A DNA stretch of 12,102 nt from an uncultured Prevotella sp. (lineage in GTDB: Bacteria; Bacteroidota; Bacteroidia; Bacteroidales; Bacteroidaceae): the NCBI GenBank assembly GCA_937895845.1, contig CALBLK010000026.1, positions 1-12,102 on the forward strand. Reading direction: 5' to 3'. The translations under genes and the position numbers were made by a program. This document shows positions 6,827 to 12,102 of the stretch, one piece after another (positions within the stretch are counted from its first letter, which is position 1; each line of letters begins with the position of its first letter). Under the pieces are notes generated by a model. It searched no databases. It worked only from the letters and a program-made list of their open reading frames with translations, and was not told where the DNA came from.

Positions 6827-7195
6827 ATGGAAACAGGACTGACTTACACAAGCCGCCTTACGGTTACAGAAGACAAGACGGCCATTGCAATGGGCTCGGG
6901 CGACATGCCCGTGCTGGCCACGCCGGCCATGCTGGCACTGATGGAGAACGCCGCCATGCTGGCCGTGGCCCCCCACCTGCCCGAGGGGAGCACTACGGTG
7001 GGCGGACACATTGAGAGTTCGCATCTCAGACCCACGCCGGTGGGGGAGGAGGTTACGGCCACGGCCACGCTGGAGCGGGTGGACGGGCGCAAGCTCTTCT
7101 TCCATGTGGAGGCCCGCCAGGGCGAGCTGCTGCTGGGCGAGGGGACACACCTCAGGTTCGTCGTTGACCGCGGGAAGTTCATGGGCAAGCTTTAG
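6827..7195 (+). CDS. Hotdog-fold thioesterase, fluoroacetyl-CoA thioesterase (FlK)-like
   Basis: The 122-aa product probably hydrolyses an acyl-CoA in the cytoplasm; the substrate is unknown. Thr32, Glu40 and His66 (in 'LATPAMLALMENAA' and 'GGHIESSHLRPTP') have exactly the spacing of the Thr42, Glu50 and His76 triad of FlK. The following strands ('VTATATLERVDGRKLFFHVE', 'LLGEGTHLRFVVDR') fit the hotdog sheet. This does not imply fluoroacetate resistance, since the fold family is widespread in Bacteroidales. I chose ATG 6827 (METGLTYTSR); a TTG at 6809 would add six residues. No Bacteroidetes-type promoter is visible between 6800 and 6827, so transcription may come from the restriction-modification promoter upstream. 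The gene is GC-rich like the core genes. A mutual-exclusion hairpin (CTCCCGGG 7281-7288, CCCGGGAG 7312-7319) and the mdh terminator follow. Confidence 0.82.
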   Translation: METGLTYTSRLTVTEDKTAIAMGSGDMPVLATPAMLALMENAAMLAVAPHLPEGSTTVGGHIESSHLRPTPVGEEVTATATLERVDGRKLFFHVEARQGELLLGEGTHLRFVVDRGKFMGKL

Positions 7196-7292
7196 CGTGA
7201 CGCAAGGCGGAGATATGAAGACTGGCTCGCGATTGGCCGCGTGAAAGGGAGGGCAGAGCCTCGCTTGGCTGAAAGGCGGCCTCCCGGGAAGC

Positions 7293-7332
7293 AGAAAAAG
7301 AATCGCCTCTGCCCGGGAGCAGGCAGAGGCGA
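7293..7332 (-). terminator. Rho-independent terminator of malate dehydrogenase
   Basis: On the minus strand, an 11-bp perfect stem (TCGCCTCTGCC pairing between 7332-7322 and 7313-7303) with an 8-base loop is followed by TTCTTTTTCT (7302-7293). It lies 35 bp after the mdh stop. It also separates the converging thioesterase transcript; on the plus strand there is no T tract after the stem. Confidence 0.88.
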
Positions 7333-7366
7333 CATTTATCTCAAGTCCCTTGCGGGGAGCGGCGGC

Positions 7367-8359
7367 TTACAGGTTGGGGTTGTCCTTGTACCACTCGCTG
7401 ACAGGAGGCACGATGCCCAGCTCCACAATCTCGTCGCGCATCTTGCAGAGGTGCTCGTAAGACTTGGCGAGCTCGGCCATCTCCTCTTTCGTGCCGACAG
7501 GCTCCACAAAGTGAACGCCGGTCTTGTCGATGGTGGTAGGCATGGCCATCATCACGTTCTTGAAGCCGCACTTGTCGCAGTTCACATAGCAGCCGGCGGG
7601 CAGCGTGAACTTCTCGCCGCCCATGGCAGCCTCGATCATCTTGACAGCGTTGTAGGCAGGGCTCTGGAACGAGCTGCGGCCGCGGAGCTTGATGATGTTC
7701 GATCCGCCCTGGACAGTGTGACGCTTGATTTCCTCCCAGCGCTCGGCCGACAGTCCCATCTCTGACAGGGGCTTGCCGTCAATCTTAACCTGCGAGGCGA
7801 AGACAGCCATCTGCTCGCCGTGGCCGCCGTAAGTGTGGGCGCCGGTCACCTTGTCCTGCTGCACGCCAAACTCCAGAGCGAGCGCCTGCTGCAGACGGGT
7901 TGAGTCAAGGGCTGCAAGCGAGGTCAGCTGGTTGGGCTTCAGGCCGGAGTGGATAAGGGCTGTCAGCGCGGTGACGTCGGCGGGGTTGAAAATCACCACC
8001 ACGTGCTCTACGTCGGGACAGTATTTCTTGATGTTGTCGCCAAACTCGGCGGCAATCTTGCAGTTGCCCTTGAGCAAGTCCTCGCGAGTCATGCCATCCT
8101 TGCGGGGGGCTCCGCCGGAAGAGATGATATACTTGGCGCCGGTGAACGCCTCTTTCGGGTCGACAGTATAGCTTACGTTGGCCCCGGGGAAAGCGCACTG
8201 CTGGATTTCATCGAACACACCGTGAACGCCCGGCTCGTAGATGTCGTAAAGACAAATGTTTGGAGTGAGGCCGAGCATCAAGGCACTCTGTACCATGTTA
8301 GAACCAATCATACCGCCGGCACCGACGATAAGGAGTTTCTCGTTTGATAAGTATCCCAT
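7367..8359 (-). CDS. mdh: Malate dehydrogenase (NAD-dependent, lactate/malate family)
   Basis: It interconverts malate and oxaloacetate with NAD(H), feeding the reductive branch to fumarate and succinate used by Bacteroidales. The 330-aa product has the nucleotide-binding loop GAGGMIG at 13-19, the acidic end of strand beta-2 (CLYDIYE), the mobile-loop arginines (GGAPRKDGMTREDLLKGN), the Asp/Arg pair (LAALDSTRLQQ) and the catalytic His in 'GAHTYGGHGEQ'. It is the Bacteroidales-type enzyme in length. ATG 8359 is the natural start. Its leader is AT-rich and lacks a Shine-Dalgarno sequence. It is divergent from the aminopeptidase gene with a 157-bp shared promoter interval, and monocistronic to its terminator. 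Confidence 0.95.
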   Translation of the reverse strand: MGYLSNEKLLIVGAGGMIGSNMVQSALMLGLTPNICLYDIYEPGVHGVFDEIQQCAFPGANVSYTVDPKEAFTGAKYIISSGGAPRKDGMTREDLLKGNCKIAAEFGDNIKKYCPDVEHVVVIFNPADVTALTALIHSGLKPNQLTSLAALDSTRLQQALALEFGVQQDKVTGAHTYGGHGEQMAVFASQVKIDGKPLSEMGLSAERWEEIKRHTVQGGSNIIKLRGRSSFQSPAYNAVKMIEAAMGGEKFTLPAGCYVNCDKCGFKNVMMAMPTTIDKTGVHFVEPVGTKEEMAELAKSYEHLCKMRDEIVELGIVPPVSEWYKDNPNL

Positions 8360-8415
8360 AATTGTGTTTGTAATTATTTAAAGTTTAAATGTTTACTCTG
8401 ACCATTTGTCAAGCG

Positions 8416-8423
8416 CAAAGTTA
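8416..8423 (-). promoter_or_regulatory. Candidate -7 box for mdh
   Basis: The minus strand reads TAACTTTG, a full match to TAnnTTTG, 56 bp before the mdh ATG. No TTTG is found at 19-21 bp upstream, so only the -7 part is supported. Confidence 0.55.
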
Positions 8424-8464
8424 GCAAAAAAAACTATATTTGTAAGTACTTCTTGTTCATTTAA

Positions 8465-8496
8465 TTTGTTATTAAATATGAAAAGGTGTACCTTTG
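8465..8496 (+). promoter_or_regulatory. Promoter of the Xaa-Pro aminopeptidase gene
   Basis: TTTG (8465-8468), then a 20-bp spacer, then TACCTTTG (8489-8496) matches the Bacteroidetes promoter form. The ATG follows 20 bp later, so the leader should be short, roughly 10-15 bases. A second TATATTTG at 8435-8442 lacks a well-spaced -33 element. Confidence 0.75.
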
Positions 8497-8516
8497 CCAA
8501 CTGCAAATGGCAAAAT

Positions 8517-10310
8517 ATGAGTAACGAAAAGATAGAGGAGAGACTCGCGCTGCTGCGCGAGGTGATGCAGGGCGAGCAGATTGATGCGTTTGTGTTTCCC
8601 AGCACTGACCCCCATCACGGTGAATACGTGCCCGACCATTGGAAGGGACGCGAGTTTATAAGCGGCTTCAATGGCTCGGCCGGGACGGCGGTGGTCACGA
8701 TGGACAGTGCTGCCCTGTGGACAGACTCGCGCTATTTCCTGGCGGCCGAGGAGCAGCTTGCCGGGACTGAGTTCAGGCTGATGAAGGAGCGGATGGAAGG
8801 CACGCCGTCTGTTGCCGAGTGGCTCGGCATCAAGCTTTCACCCATAGACGGGGCCGTGGTGGGTGTCGACGGAATGGTAAACGCTGCCAATGAGGTGGCC
8901 GCGCTGGGCGCCGAACTGCGGCGGAGGGGCGGAATCGTGCTGCGGACTAACTTTGACCCGCTCGCGGTAGTGTGGCGCAACCGTCCGCCGCTCCCCCTCA
9001 ACCCAGTTGAAATTCAGCCCCTCGAGTATGCCGGCGAGGAATGCCGCAGCAAACTGGAGCGTGTGCGCCGGAAGCTGCTCGAGGCCGGGGCCTGCGGGCT
9101 GCTGGTGTCGGCCCTCGATGACATTTGCTGGACGCTCAACCTGCGTGGCAGTGACGTGCATTGCAACCCTGTCTTTGTGGCTTACTTGCTCGTCACGCAG
9201 AAGACAGCCACGCTTTTTGTTGACCGGCGCAAGCTGACGGACAAGGTCGAGAGCTACCTGCGCGCCGAGGGCGTGTGGGTTGACGACTATGCCCACCTGG
9301 CCGGCGCACTGAGAGCGTATGACGAGTACAACATGCAGATGGATGGCGCTGAGACCGCCTTCACCTTATTTAATAGTGTGGGCTGCCAGCGGATTAACCG
9401 CCCGTCGCCCATACCCGTCATGAAGGCCGTTAAGAACAGAGCGGAGATTGCGGGCTTTGAGCGTGCCATGGCGCGTGACGGCGTAGCCCTGGTCAAGTTC
9501 CTGCGCTGGCTCAAGCCCGCAGTGGAGGCAGGCGGCCAGACAGAGATGAGCGCAGACCGCAAGCTGACCGCACTCCGGGCAGAGCAGGACCGCTATCGCG
9601 GACTGTCATTTGACACCATCGCCGGCTACCAGGCCCATGGAGCCATCGTGCACTACGAGGCCACGCCCGAGACCGACGCCGCGCTCAAGCCCGAAGGGCT
9701 GCTGCTGCTCGACAGCGGGGCGCAGTATGCTGACGGAACAACCGACGTTACCCGTACCATAGCCCTGGGACCGCTGACCGAGGAGCAGCGGCGCGTGTAC
9801 ACCCTTGTGCTCAAGGGGAATATACAGCTGGCGATGCTCAAGTTTCCGAAGGGAGCTTCGGGCACGCAGCTTGACGCCCTGGCCCGCAAGGACCTGTGGC
9901 GCGAGGGACTTAACTACATGCACGGCACGGGCCATGGGGTGGGGGCCTACCTTAACGTTCACGAGGGACCGCACCAGATTAGGATGGAATGGAACCCCAC
10001 GCCGCTGGTGGCGGGCATGACCGTGACAGACGAGCCCGGCATCTATGTGGCCGGCCGGTTTGGCGTGAGAATAGAGAACACCATGATTGTCGAGCACTAC
10101 AAGTCTACTGACTTCGGCGACTTTCTGCAAATGAAACCGCTGACCCTCTGCCCGATAGACACCGAGCCGATAGTCCGCCCGATGCTCACACGGGAGGAGC
10201 GGCAATGGCTTGACGGCTACCACCGCAATGTTTACAATTCGCTCGCTCCAATGCTTGACGAGGAAGACAGGCAGTGGCTCGCCAAGGCTACGGAACCGCT
10301 GGGTGACTGA
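8517..10310 (+). CDS. Xaa-Pro aminopeptidase (aminopeptidase P, M24B)
   Basis: It removes the N-terminal residue from peptides with proline in second position, using a two-metal site. The 597-aa product is the long, three-domain form: two creatinase-like N-terminal domains (about 1-320), and a pita-bread catalytic domain. Metal ligands are D399, D410 (LLLDSGAQYADGTTDVTRT), H473 (MHGTGHGVG), E506 (TDEPGIY) and E520 (VRIENT), with H469 and H482 as catalytic histidines. Their spacing agrees with human XPNPEP1 (D415, D426, H489, E523, E537) within one residue. ATG 8517 (MSNEKIEERLALLREVM) follows the promoter; an in-frame TTG at 8406 would run through it. No signal peptide is visible, so it is probably cytoplasmic. 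There is no Shine-Dalgarno sequence (CAAAATATG), normal for this group. Confidence 0.94.
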   Translation: MSNEKIEERLALLREVMQGEQIDAFVFPSTDPHHGEYVPDHWKGREFISGFNGSAGTAVVTMDSAALWTDSRYFLAAEEQLAGTEFRLMKERMEGTPSVAEWLGIKLSPIDGAVVGVDGMVNAANEVAALGAELRRRGGIVLRTNFDPLAVVWRNRPPLPLNPVEIQPLEYAGEECRSKLERVRRKLLEAGACGLLVSALDDICWTLNLRGSDVHCNPVFVAYLLVTQKTATLFVDRRKLTDKVESYLRAEGVWVDDYAHLAGALRAYDEYNMQMDGAETAFTLFNSVGCQRINRPSPIPVMKAVKNRAEIAGFERAMARDGVALVKFLRWLKPAVEAGGQTEMSADRKLTALRAEQDRYRGLSFDTIAGYQAHGAIVHYEATPETDAALKPEGLLLLDSGAQYADGTTDVTRTIALGPLTEEQRRVYTLVLKGNIQLAMLKFPKGASGTQLDALARKDLWREGLNYMHGTGHGVGAYLNVHEGPHQIRMEWNPTPLVAGMTVTDEPGIYVAGRFGVRIENTMIVEHYKSTDFGDFLQMKPLTLCPIDTEPIVRPMLTREERQWLDGYHRNVYNSLAPMLDEEDRQWLAKATEPLGD

Positions 10311-10370
10311 AACAGAGACGTTTGACCGTCCCGTATTTTGAAACGATAGTGAAAGAAATCGCTACAAATG

Positions 10371-10402
10371 TTTGGACGATAAACAAATATATTGTAATTT
10401 TG
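10371..10402 (+). promoter_or_regulatory. Promoter of rpsU
   Basis: TTTG (10371-10374), a 20-bp spacer, then TAATTTTG (10395-10402) matches the Bacteroidetes promoter. The predicted leader is about 60 bases. A purine-rich AAAGGAAG lies about 30 bp before the start, too far to act as an ordinary Shine-Dalgarno site; the bases just before the ATG are A-rich. Confidence 0.8.
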
Positions 10403-10468
10403 CATCCGCATTTTGTGGCATTGCGCCCGAAAGGAAGTCTAATTTAAACATTTAAAACCAAGAAACAA

Positions 10469-10660
10469 ATGATTATTGTACCGGTAAAAGAAGGCGAAAA
10501 CATTGAAAGGGCCCTCAAGAAGTTTAAAAGAAAGTTCGAGAAAACAGGTGTTGTGAAGGAACTCCGCGCACGCCAGCAGTTTGACAAACCTTCTGTCTTG
10601 AAGAGGCTTAAGATGGAACACGCCATTTACGTACAGAAACTGAGGGCTTCGGAAGAGTAA
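10469..10660 (+). CDS. rpsU: 30S ribosomal protein bS21
   Basis: The 63-aa product is a small basic protein of the 30S subunit near the anti-Shine-Dalgarno end of 16S rRNA. 'MIIVPVKEGENIERALKKFKRKFEKTGVVKELRARQ' is the conserved bS21 head, and the end 'KLRASEE' is slightly acidic. In Bacteroidetes bS21 has been shown to help hide the anti-Shine-Dalgarno sequence, and its gene can be autoregulated. Here no Shine-Dalgarno sequence is placed close to the ATG, so I see no direct sign of that control. It heads the rpsU - xer - hpf - tRNA-Thr order. Confidence 0.97.
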   Translation: MIIVPVKEGENIERALKKFKRKFEKTGVVKELRARQQFDKPSVLKRLKMEHAIYVQKLRASEE

Positions 10661-10675
10661 AATCTTTCTCGGAAA

Positions 10676-10707
10676 TTTGGTAGTTTGAATATATTTCCGT
10701 AAATTCG
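10676..10707 (+). promoter_or_regulatory. Candidate promoter of the Xer-type recombinase gene
   Basis: TTTG (10676-10679), a 20-bp spacer and TAAATTCG (10700-10707) match the form except for one T to C in the -7 box. It lies 34 bp before ATG 10742. Confidence 0.55.
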
Positions 10708-10741
10708 TTGCCGAAAACAATCGTTGGACAGCAGCGCATTT

Positions 10742-11626
10742 ATGATGGTTGAACAATTTTTGAATTACTTGAGCCACGAGCGGAACAAGTCCCCGCTGAC
10801 GGTGAGAGGCTACGCCGATGACCTCCGGGCGTTTGAGGCGTATTTCAAAACGTTGGATAATCATCTCTCGTGGGAGTCGGTAGACTCGGACATCATCCGC
10901 AACTGGATGGAGAGCATGATGGACAAAGGAAACATCGCGACATCTGTCAACCGGCGGTTGAGCGCGTTGCGTTCCTTTTATCGTTTTGCTTTGCAGAGAA
11001 ACCTGGTCAATGCCGACCCGGCCCACGCTGTCAGAGGGCCAAAGAGAGGCAGGCCGATTCCGCAGTTTGTCCGTGAGAATGAAATGGACAGGCTGCTCGA
11101 CGGAAGCGAGATGTGGGACGACTCGTTTGAAAGTGTGCGTGCGCGCACGGTAATAATGACGTTCTACGAAACGGGCGTGCGGCTTGCTGAGCTGGTGGGG
11201 CTTGACGATGCGGATGTGAACTTTTTGGAAAGCCAGATAAAGGTAACCGGAAAAAGGGACAAGCAGCGCATCGTGCCCATCGGCAGGGAACTGGCGGAGG
11301 AGCTGAGGCATTACATCGCAGTTCGTGACAGGAGCGTTGAGAAAACTGACGGCGCGCTCTTTGTGGGCAGCCGGGGCGCCCGAATCGCGCGGACGGCGGT
11401 GAGAGGGATTGTCTGCGACGGCTTGTCAAAGGTGACCACACTGAAGAAGCGTTCGCCTCACGTGCTGAGACACACGTTCGCTACGGCAATGCTGAACAAC
11501 GAGGCGGGGCTGGAGAGCGTGAGAAGGCTGCTCGGGCATGAGAGCCTCGAGACCACGGAAATTTACACTCATACCACCTTTGAACAGTTGAAGCAAGTTT
11601 ACAAGCATGCCCACCCAAGGGCTTAA
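10742..11626 (+). CDS. Xer-type tyrosine recombinase (XerC/XerD family)
   Basis: It probably resolves chromosome dimers at a dif site during division, alone or with a second Xer protein; the paralog cannot be decided here. The 294-aa product has an N-terminal core-binding domain (about 1-95, 'SPLTVRGYADDLRAFE') and a catalytic domain with Arg147 (TGVRLAE), Lys171 (GKRDK), His240 and Arg243 (SPHVLRH), His266 (LLGHESL) and nucleophile Tyr275 (EIYTH). All catalytic residues are present and the length is typical of Xer, not of integrases on mobile elements. ATG 10742 is chosen; an upstream in-frame TTG at 10724 adds six residues. It lies between rpsU and hpf, the order I recall from other Bacteroidales, so it belongs to the core genome and is not evidence of a mobile element. 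Confidence 0.93.
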   Translation: MMVEQFLNYLSHERNKSPLTVRGYADDLRAFEAYFKTLDNHLSWESVDSDIIRNWMESMMDKGNIATSVNRRLSALRSFYRFALQRNLVNADPAHAVRGPKRGRPIPQFVRENEMDRLLDGSEMWDDSFESVRARTVIMTFYETGVRLAELVGLDDADVNFLESQIKVTGKRDKQRIVPIGRELAEELRHYIAVRDRSVEKTDGALFVGSRGARIARTAVRGIVCDGLSKVTTLKKRSPHVLRHTFATAMLNNEAGLESVRRLLGHESLETTEIYTHTTFEQLKQVYKHAHPRA

Positions 11627-11638
11627 CCTTATAAAAAC

Positions 11639-11644
11639 AGGAGG
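11639..11644 (+). promoter_or_regulatory. Perfect Shine-Dalgarno site of hpf
   Basis: AGGAGG lies 5 bp before the hpf ATG. Bacteroidetes genes rarely use Shine-Dalgarno pairing, and the other starts in this window have none or only a weak one. Confidence 0.8.
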
Positions 11645-11649
11645 TACTT

Positions 11650-11949
11650 ATGGAAATCAAGATTCAGTCAATTCACTTTGACGCTACCGAGAAATTGCAG
11701 GCGTTCGTTGAAAAGAAAATCGCCAAGTTGGAGAAATCGCACGAGGATATTCAGAGAGTGGAGGTGGTATTGAAAGTCGTGAAGCCAGCCACGGTTCAAA
11801 ACAAGGAGGTGAGCGTTACCGTGAACGTGCCCGGACGCTCCCTGTTCGTGGAAAAGGTGAGTGACACATTTGAAGAGGCTGTCGACTTGGTCGTGGACTC
11901 GCTGAAGGTTCAGTTGCAGAAAATAAAAGAAAAAGCGCGCGATTATTAA
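11650..11949 (+). CDS. hpf: Ribosome hibernation-promoting factor, short type (HPF/YfiA)
   Basis: The 99-aa product binds in the decoding region of idle 30S subunits and blocks mRNA and tRNA. It has the family beta-alpha-beta-beta-beta-alpha pattern: 'MEIKIQSIHFDATEKLQAFVEKKIAKLEK' (strand and helix 1), two central strands ('RVEVVLKVV', 'VSVTVNVPGRSLFVEK') and helix 2 ('FEEAVDLVVDSLKVQLQKIKEK'). It lacks the C-terminal dimerisation domain of long HPF. It lies 23 bp after the recombinase gene, so the two are probably cotranscribed, and it has a strong Shine-Dalgarno site. The tRNA-Thr promoter begins 17 bp after its stop. Confidence 0.94.
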   Translation: MEIKIQSIHFDATEKLQAFVEKKIAKLEKSHEDIQRVEVVLKVVKPATVQNKEVSVTVNVPGRSLFVEKVSDTFEEAVDLVVDSLKVQLQKIKEKARDY

Positions 11950-11965
11950 AAAAAGCGCGAAAAGT

Positions 11966-11996
11966 TTTGGCGGTTAAAAAATAATGCCTAACTTTG
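11966..11996 (+). promoter_or_regulatory. Promoter of the tRNA-Thr (and probably downstream tuf) transcript
   Basis: TTTG (11966-11969), a 19-bp spacer and TAACTTTG (11989-11996) match the Bacteroidetes promoter. Transcription should begin a few bases later, giving a leader of about 45 bases before the mature tRNA. Confidence 0.8.
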
Positions 11997-12043
11997 CAGC
12001 CGTTTTCCGACAGGTCGTAAGGCAAAAAGATTACGGCTGCAAA
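11993..12043. repeat. 11-bp perfect inverted repeat over the tRNA-Thr promoter
   Basis: TTTGCAGCCGT (11993-12003) is the exact reverse complement of ACGGCTGCAAA (12033-12043), with 29 bases between. The left arm includes the last part of the -7 box, so most of it should not be transcribed. This makes an operator or DNA-level palindrome more likely than an RNA hairpin. Confidence 0.7.
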
Positions 12044-12047
12044 GAAA

Positions 12048-12102
12048 GCCTCTTTAGCTCAGTTGGCCAGAGCACGTGATTTGTAATCTCGGGGTCGTTG
12101 GT
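12048..12102 (+). tRNA. tRNA-Thr (anticodon UGU), 3' end outside window
   Basis: The 5' acceptor strand GCCTCTT (12048-12054), the D arm (GCTC 12057-12060 with GAGC 12070-12073), the anticodon arm (CGTGA, loop TTTGTAA with anticodon TGT at 12082-12084, TCTCG), the variable loop and the first T-stem strand GTTGG (12097-12101) are present; the rest is cut off. The anticodon stem has a central U-U mismatch, which may be normal for this group. Confidence 0.92.

Noticed and set aside
7281..7319. CTCCCGGG/CCCGGGAG as a plus-strand terminator or switch for the thioesterase
   Set aside because: The stem is 8 bp with a 23-base loop and no T tract; the overlapping minus-strand terminator explains the region better.
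10439..11311. A 290-aa minus-strand frame across rpsU and the recombinase gene
   Set aside because: It is antisense to two well-conserved genes and contains no recognisable motif.
10742..11626. The tyrosine recombinase as the integrase of the restriction-modification islands
   Set aside because: It is a standard Xer protein in its core-genome neighbourhood, 4-8 kb from the islands, with no att sites seen beside it.

Overview
The window looks like a chromosomal segment of a Bacteroidales bacterium, most like Prevotella or a near relative. Four things support this. The promoters have the Bacteroidetes form TTTG-N19/20-TAnnTTTG (clear before the Xaa-Pro aminopeptidase, rpsU and tRNA-Thr genes). 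Most starts lack a Shine-Dalgarno sequence. The surface protein at the left edge ends in a 'NMAGQRV...KGIVI.NGKKFVK' tail common in this group. The right end has the order rpsU - xer recombinase - hpf - tRNA-Thr, which I recall lying upstream of tuf in Bacteroidales.

Layout. Positions 1-2031 hold the 3' part of a repetitive Ig-like/OB-like surface protein, a 61-aa 'MKKY..P' small protein and a strong terminator. Positions 2061-4731 are an AT-richer insert on the minus strand: a gamma-class N6-adenine methyltransferase (M.TaqI-like) and a PD-(D/E)XK endonuclease whose N-terminus is frameshifted. A perfect 14-bp direct repeat bounds this insert. Next is a GC-rich gamma-carbonic-anhydrase-like gene (minus strand). 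Positions 5547-6800 hold a second AT-richer restriction-modification remnant on the plus strand: a triplicated promoter, a badly deleted endonuclease that looks HindVP-like, and an intact C5-cytosine methyltransferase. From 6827 the sequence reads as core genome: a hotdog thioesterase, malate dehydrogenase (minus), Xaa-Pro aminopeptidase, rpsU, a Xer-type recombinase, hpf and the start of tRNA-Thr(UGU).

Main biological reading. Two unrelated type II restriction-modification modules sit on either side of one housekeeping-type gene. In both, the methyltransferase is intact and the nuclease reading frame is damaged: by one frameshift in the first and by a large internal deletion in the second. 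This looks like two steps of the same process, decay towards solitary methyltransferases. The first module could instead still work if the frameshift is a sequencing error or is bypassed. I see no CRISPR array, transposase or prophage gene. There is no stretch over 300 bp without content except 5283-5618, which carries two promoter regions and two short tandem repeats described below.
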